Of a stretch of DNA of 64,000 bases, positions 57,558 through 64,000 are shown in pieces. Each line of letters opens with the position of its first letter. Positions within the stretch are counted from its first letter, which is position 1. Source of the stretch: Bryopsis sp. KO-2023 (taxonomy: Eukaryota > Chlorophyta > Ulvophyceae > Bryopsidales > Bryopsidaceae); assembly GCA_030272585.1 (NCBI GenBank), contig BSYQ01000009.1:1364001-1428000 (forward strand). Reading direction: 5' to 3'. The notes below the pieces were generated by a model, which was not told the DNA's origin, did no database searches, and was given only the letters and a program-made list of their open reading frames with translations. Both the position numbers and the translations under genes were made by a program.

Positions 57558-60500
57558 ATGGGAATGTACGCTTACCTGAGGTGTGTCCCACTTTCTTCAC
57601 CTCTCTCCTCTACCCTGAGCATAACAAAAGCGGTGAACAGAGGAAAGCGCTCCGCCTGGACACTTCCACCCACACGATGGAATCGTACCACACTCGAAAA
57701 ATGTGGGGAAGTGTTGTGAGGTTTCTTTTGCGTCCGTCAGCAAGAAAATCGCCATTCCCAATCGCATCCAGCTGAGGACTCTGTCGTGGAACGCCGGCGA
57801 GGATGGGTGGATAGCATGCGGGGGGGAAAACGGACTAGTCAAGGTGAACACATCGCCTGCCCCCAAGTGAAACCTGCGCTGGCCTCTTGCCATTAACATT
57901 TTTCTCGTCACATTTGGGCAATTTTCAGCAAAAGTGATAAAAACTAAACAGAACATTCTACACAATGATAACTATATTTCCCAGTTATCCTTTGAGCACT
58001 AAACAGAAATTGTGCCCATCCACCAACTTCCTAAAAACAAATGATGAGGGGGGGCTGAAAACAAACGAAGAAACAAACGAAATCCAAAATTATATCCACA
58101 TCCAGTAGTTTTTAACAAAACAAAGAAGACAAAAAACACCCTTCTTGTGGGTATCAGGTCCTTCGATTGGATGCTCCAGACAAGGGGGAAAAAAGCGGCG
58201 GCGGGAATTTATCGGTGAATCAAACATTGGATGGGCACAACGGCGATGTGAAAGTCATTGCTTGGAACGAAACGCACAGGAAACTCACCACCAGCGATCA
58301 ATATGGCCTCATCATCGTTTGGGCGATACACAAAGATGCATGGTTTGAAGAAATGATCAACAACAGGTTGGGCAAAACAATCAACCTGAACCTGCTCTTA
58401 ATTTGATGAAAAAAAATTTATAAATTTGGAATTAGCCGTCAGGTGTCATTTTTTTCTTCTCGTTTCTTTTTTTTTCTCCCTTTGAACAGTGTTTGTGGCA
58501 GGAACAAGAGCGTGGTTCAAGATATGCGATGGACCCCCAGTGGAGAAAAAATTTGCATCGTGTATGAGGATGGGGCAGTCATCGTTGGCGGGGTCGACGG
58601 TGAGACCTCAATGGATGGTTAATTTTCCTGCCATGGAATTCTAATTTCAAGTCATACAACAGACGCATCAGCAAAAAATACAAGAAAGCCATCCGTCCAG
58701 CACGATAGTTTTTCCTTAATTTTTTCCAAGTTTTAATGTTTTTGGCATTGCGTAGACAATTTTTTCTTTAATGAATATGCAACAGGAAATCGATTGTGGG
58801 GCAAGGAGTTGGGTATCCCTTTGGCCCTAGTCACGTGGTCCCCGGATGATCGAATGATTCTGTTCACCACCACGGATGGCCGATGCCACATTTACGACGA
58901 CAATGGCAATTTCACTTCAAAAGTACCTTTGGTTGCCGTGGTGAGTTCTTTCCTTCTTTTTTTTCCCCACAGAACACCCATCCGAAAAACAGCATAATAA
59001 TCAAGGCATCTTCCCCCCTGCCCGTTTTCAAAAATTTTGACTAGCACCTTTTCTTTCTTTCTTTCTTTTTTTTTTTTGGGGGGGGGGTCTTTTTTCGATT
59101 TCGGAAGGGATTGTGTTTGACTGTGGTGTTTTCTGTGTTCATCGGTTTTCCATTTACGTTTGGACGTTTTGACGTTTTGTTTGTGCGATTTCTTTCCAGG
59201 AAGGCGTGGGAGGAACCCCAATGATCATCGCTGTGGAGTGGTATGATGGTGAGATTTGGTTTCAAATTTTTTGCCCTCCCCCCCCCCACCCACTGTGCAA
59301 ATGACCTCAATGGATTTCAGCCCCGAGCATGAAGATATGGGGTTTCCAAAATATTGAATTTTGGTTGGCGCAATGTTCCAGAAGATACTGTAGCCTTCAA
59401 TTTATTTTTTATGTCATTTGAACTCTGGATTTTTTAACAGGGCATCTAGGGTTCGTTTCACAAGGGTGTCCAGTTTTGGCGATCGCTTTTGATAATGGAA
59501 GGGTTCAATTGATGGCGCATGAATCTGACGACGACGCCATAGTTATCGACACAGGCCTGCAACTCCGAAAAGTCACATGGAACAAAGATGGATCGGTACG
59601 ATAACGAAATGTTAGGGTTCTCTCCTCCCCCCCCCCTTTTCAAAACACATACGCTCAAAAAACTATTCCACCCTGATCAACCCATCATCAACATTCCCAA
59701 ATGAATAGCCAAAAATAAAAAAATAAAAACAGGCGATCTGGTGGACCTCTATGATCAGTCAGAGAACCAACAGGAATCATGGATTGATCCACATTATGTT
59801 TCGTTAAACTTCTCATTTGGTGACTTTGTGCAGGTTTTGGCAGCTTGTGGAATGCACACCAACCCCAGCGATCAGAGCGAGATATCGCTGGTCCAATTTT
59901 ATTCTCCAATGGGAAAGCACCTCCACAGTTTGCGAGTGCCCGGCTCCGGGGTTGCCAATTTGTCATGGGAAGGAAATTCGCTCAGGATGGCCCTCGCTGT
60001 GGACTCTTTCATTTATTTCGCCAATGTCAGGTACCGTTTTTGTGCAATCCCCCCCCCCCCCAAAAAAAAAGGCAAGAAAATAAAGGGAACAGGAAGCATA
60101 TTTTTTCCATAAAAAAAATGTGCAAATGGTTACGATGAAAAAATGTAGGAAAAAATAGACATTTTTTTTTCCTTTTGCGAACGAAAACATGTAAAGAAGT
60201 GTTTTAAAAAAACGACTTTCATGATGCCATTTTCCCTTCGTTTTTTTTAAATCATTTTTAATGTTTTCGATATATTAATCCAAGTCTTTTGTTGCTTTTA
60301 TTTTTGTTGATTTTTTTTTTCCCCAGAAAGAACATACCATGCAATAATTTTTTATTTTTTTGTGCCAGGCCTGATTACCAGTGGGGTTATTTCTGCAACA
60401 CCCTGGTGTACGCTTTCAACAAGAAGGACAGGGACGAACAGTGCGTCATGTTTTGGGACACCAAAAACAACGAAAAATACCTTAAATACATCAATCGATT

Positions 60501-63500
60501 GCTGAAGTTGGAGGCTTCCGGAGAGCATTGTGTTTTAGCATCAAAGGTTAAGAAACAAAGACAAGGGCGATACAATGACCAAATATTTTCCACATTTTCT
60601 TTCCTGTCCCCCTTTTTTTTTTCTTTTTTTTTGGGGAGGCCCTCTTTTTCTTTTGGTGCACTGCATTCGATCATTTTTTGCGATTTCCTGGGTTGTTTTT
60701 CTTCGACCTTTTGATTTTCCTTTCATATCTTTTGTGCTGTTTGCTTTTTTTTTCTAAACGAACTATTCCTGTTTCTTTGGTTGCTCCATCCCTCATTGTG
60801 AATTGTTTTTTTTGCTGTTGCAGAGCGAAACCCCCAAGGAGTACATCCTGATTCTCTGCAACGATATTGGCAGTCCGGTGGATTCACGGTACATCGAAAT
60901 TCCTATCCAGCATCTAGCATTGACGAAAAACCATGTCATAGTGGCATCCGATGGTTTCGTGTATGTTTGGCATTTTCGCCCTGGCTTAGACACCATCACC
61001 ATAAATGGAAAAGCAAAGGAAGGCCGTGAGAAAATCTTCCACATCGATCAATTGCCCTCCGTAAGTAAATGTTGGGTTTCTTCAATATGCACTGCATTGA
61101 AAGGCAATTCTTTGTGGTTGGAGGATTTACTTTGCTGCTTTTCAGGTTTCTTGATGAAGACTTGGTCCCCTTTTTCTTAACCTGCATCTGGAAAAGAGCT
61201 CTTTTTTTCCATTTTTTCTTTTAGTTTGGCCCGAAAGAAAGAGAAGGGAACTAATCTCATTGGACCGCTGTGTTTTTTTGGTTGCTGTTTACTTTGCAAT
61301 TGTTTTTCTTTGATCTTCTGCTTATTAAGAAATGATGAAAACAAACAAGAGGAGGCCGGGGTCAAAACCACTCACTTCTTCCCCAGTTCAGCTGTCCATT
61401 TTTTTTCTTCTGTATTATCTGTTTTCTCATTTTCATTTTTTTTTTTCATCCAGGCAATGGGGCCTGATGATTGGCGAATCCACATGGGGGATAACAGCAA
61501 CCCAATCTGTTCCATTTGTGCAAATGAGGAGTATTTGTTCGTTGCTCGGACTTCCGGAAGCATCATCAGATATGCTTTGCCACATTTGTCGCTGGAAGGA
61601 AAACATTCATTGCGTTGCACGTGAGTGTGCATATCCAATTACTGCTAAGAATATTTTCCCCCATAAAATTTGGACCTCAAATGCCTGTTTACAAGGGGGG
61701 GTGGTGTGGATGTGGAAAAAAAAATTGATTGGGCTCAATAATGGGGGACAACATGCTGTTGCCAGGCCTTCAAGAATGTCGATCAATTGCGACTGTTCCA
61801 AATTAGCCATCATCGACACGAACGGCGTATTTTCGTTCATGGATTTCATGGCGGCTGGCGATTCCAACATCGATCTCGGGGTGTCGGGCCAACACGAAGA
61901 ATACGAGAGAAAGGTCAGCAATGATGCCAATGCCAAAACCGCTTTCATTATAACTTTTCAACACCACACTTTCCATGCGGAGCACTGCACTCGGGGGTCA
62001 ATTTCGCCAGATACTAATCATCCCTCATTTACACTACCTGTGCTGTTTGGAGGGGGGGGGGGGGACCAAAAAGATAGAAGCAGAGCCCCCACACCTTAGT
62101 TTTGTCTAGACTGTTCTAAGTTCGAATGGGCCATTTTTTGCTGATGTATGTGTGTGGCTTTCCCTCAGGATGTTTGGGATATGAAATGGAGCAAAGACAG
62201 CCCCAATCACATAGCCATTTTGGAAAAGAGCCGACTGTACATTCTCAGGGGCACCGACCCAGAGGAGCCTGTGCAATCGACCGCCCATTTATGCGAATTC
62301 CAAGACTTAGAAGTCAGAAGCGTGCATTTAGACGAAGTCATGGTAGACCGAGAAACCCCCACTCTGGACAAGTTCGTCACTTTCGAGGCCAGGAGCTTGA
62401 GGGACACCAGGAATTTGCTCCAATCCACCACCCTTTCAGATGTTTACGAGTTCGTGGATAAGAACCCACACCCCAAAATGTGGAGAATTCTGGCGGAGCA
62501 TGCGCTGGGCATCCAGGATTTTTCCATGGCGGATAAAGCTTTCGTCAGGTGGGGTTGGCGGTCATGTCGATCCGGAGCTGTCGATTGTGTGGTGTGTGCA
62601 TGCATGCGAGTTTTGCCATGAAAACAGGACACTAATAGGAATGATGTTGATTGAGGAAGTGCCAGTGTCGAATAGATTGTGCAGTGGATGGCCGACATAA
62701 GCAATCAATTAGCAATGATTGGGTGCATTAAAATAAAATAAAAAATTGAACATTGCTGGATCATGGGGGTAGCCTGATTTTCTAAGCGACATAGACACTA
62801 CACCGGCCTAGTTGTTCTTGTTTTGAATCCTGCATGAATGCCAAAATCGGCTAATGTATTGTTCTGTTTTTTGGATCAGGTGTGGAGAATACCATGGAAT
62901 TCAGTTTGTGCAGAACCTCAAGCGTCTGAGCAACCCCGGGCTCCAGAAAGCTGAAATAGCGTTTTACTTTCAAAAATTTGACGAGGCGGAAACCCAATAT
63001 TTGAAACTGGGGAGGCCTGATCTGGCAATCGACATGCGTGCGAAATTGGGGGATTGGTTTCGAGTGGAAAAATTGATTTCGCAGCATGGAAGCGACGACA
63101 CCACTTTGGCCATTGCCTGGAATCACATTGGGGACTACTATTCAGATAGGCACAATTGGCCAAAGGCCGTCCAATATTATGCGCAGGTGATTTGAACATT
63201 TTTTTTTCAGTGGTGGTTTTTCCAAGCTCTGAGCTACCCCCTCCTATTTCCAAAATTAGCAACAGTGAGTGAAACGGTATTTACATCTGTAGCAAAAACG
63301 GTTTTCCACGCTTCAATGCTGTTGAAAGCACCACTCTTTGTTGAATGCACCACTCTTGATTGTTTTCTTCAAATCGCTCCCCATTTTCGACCCTCAATCG
63401 CTCAGCTTACTGCTGGAACAGGCCAAGAACAGCGAAAAGCTCGTGGGGTGCATGTACGCCCTGGAGGATTTCGAAGGGCTGGAAAAACTGGCCAAAGTGC

Positions 63501-63829
63501 TGCCGGAAGGCTCCCCCTGCTTGAAGGAAATAGGCGATCAATTCCAAAGCATAGGGCTGTGCGAAGAAGGGGTTGCAGCTTTCATGAAGGCGGGCGATCC
63601 CAAAAGGGCCATCGATTGCTGCGTGTTGTTGAATCACTGGAATCATGCCGTCGATTTGGCAGAAAAGGAGAATTTTTCTCAGATCGAGCAGCTGATGGGT
63701 AGGTATGCGTCCAAGTTGATGGAGAAGGGGAGGATAGTGGAAGCTGTGGAGCTATTCAGGAAGGGTAACCGGAATATGGAGGCGGCCAATCTGCTGTTGG
63801 ACCTGGCGAAAGATTTGGTCGAATCAAAA
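57558..63829 (+). CDS. WDR35: Intraflagellar transport protein WDR35/IFT121, cut by right edge
   Basis: Fifteen exons: 57558-57580, 57741-57843, 58158-58366, 58502-58599, 58786-58940, 59200-59248, 59441-59595, 59834-60030, 60369-60546, 60824-61060, 61454-61620, 61766-61913, 62169-62548, 62880-63186 and 63422-63829. Together they give 938 codons with all junctions in phase. The next donor is at 63830 and the rest of the gene (usual length ~1,180-1,200) lies outside. N-terminal WD40 propellers include [45 protein letters not shown] and [12 protein letters not shown]. From about residue 690 the sequence is TPR-like helical repeats. In the family it is a subunit of the IFT-A complex for retrograde transport and membrane-protein entry into cilia. 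The start exon is only 23 bases; ATG 57564 is an alternative start two codons later. Confidence 0.93.
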
Positions 63830-64000
63830 GTGAGGGCGATGAGAAAAGCTTGCCAAGATTCCGGCGTTTTTTTTTTTAAAGATTGTGTTCTTCAGCAACA
63901 CTATTTTAGTTGAAGAAGACTGTCAAACTCCATCCAATCGGAACATATGAATAGTTTTATTTTATCAACTTTATAATAAAAAAAGTTTGCATTCTTTTTT

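Noticed and set aside
58490..58501. Earlier acceptor for WDR35 exon 4 (AACAG|TGTTTGTGGCAG)
   Set aside because: It would add four residues (SVCG) inside the conserved INNRNKSVV block; the acceptor before 58502 restores the family sequence exactly.

Overview
The window is nuclear DNA of a eukaryote, most likely a flagellate green alga. The evidence is spliceosomal GT-AG introns, a green-type photosystem I antenna gene (LHCA), an intraflagellar-transport gene (WDR35/IFT121), midasin (MDN1), and Ty3-type chromodomain retrotransposons. The species cannot be named from the sequence. An early streptophyte or prasinophyte-like alga would fit.

Layout: (1) 1-8980, minus strand: the first ~2,840 codons of MDN1 in four exons, running off the left edge. 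(2) 10255-17738, plus strand: retrotransposon A, flanked by the target duplication TATCC. (3) 18608-27661, plus strand: four tandem paralogous six-exon genes for small secreted proteins. Each has an eight-cysteine pattern of the lipid-transfer-protein type (C..C..CC..CXC..C..C), then a cationic helix, a proline-rich linker and a basic tail. (4) 28133-54077: retrotransposon B on the minus strand (target duplication TTTTG). Its pol gene is split twice, by plus-strand element D (31845-39626, GCCTC) and plus-strand element C (40040-49425, GTGTA). (5) 55419-57069, plus strand: a four-exon LHCA gene. (6) 57558 to the right edge, plus strand: WDR35/IFT121, 15 exons visible, 938 codons.

The exon models were built by hand from splice sites, phase and family similarity. 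Every junction listed keeps the reading frame. The four retroelements occupy about half of the window and look young: each LTR pair is identical by eye. A and B are one family, C is a related family, and D is a separate, more AT-rich family.

The most notable items are the eight-cysteine gene array, because such proteins are best known from land plants, and a third open reading frame in A, B and C that combines a coiled coil with a RING-like Cys/His cluster. Host genes otherwise show no operon-like logic. MDN1 serves ribosome assembly, LHCA photosynthesis and WDR35 the cilium; the array presumably acts at the cell surface or outside the cell. No tRNA, rRNA or CRISPR was seen.
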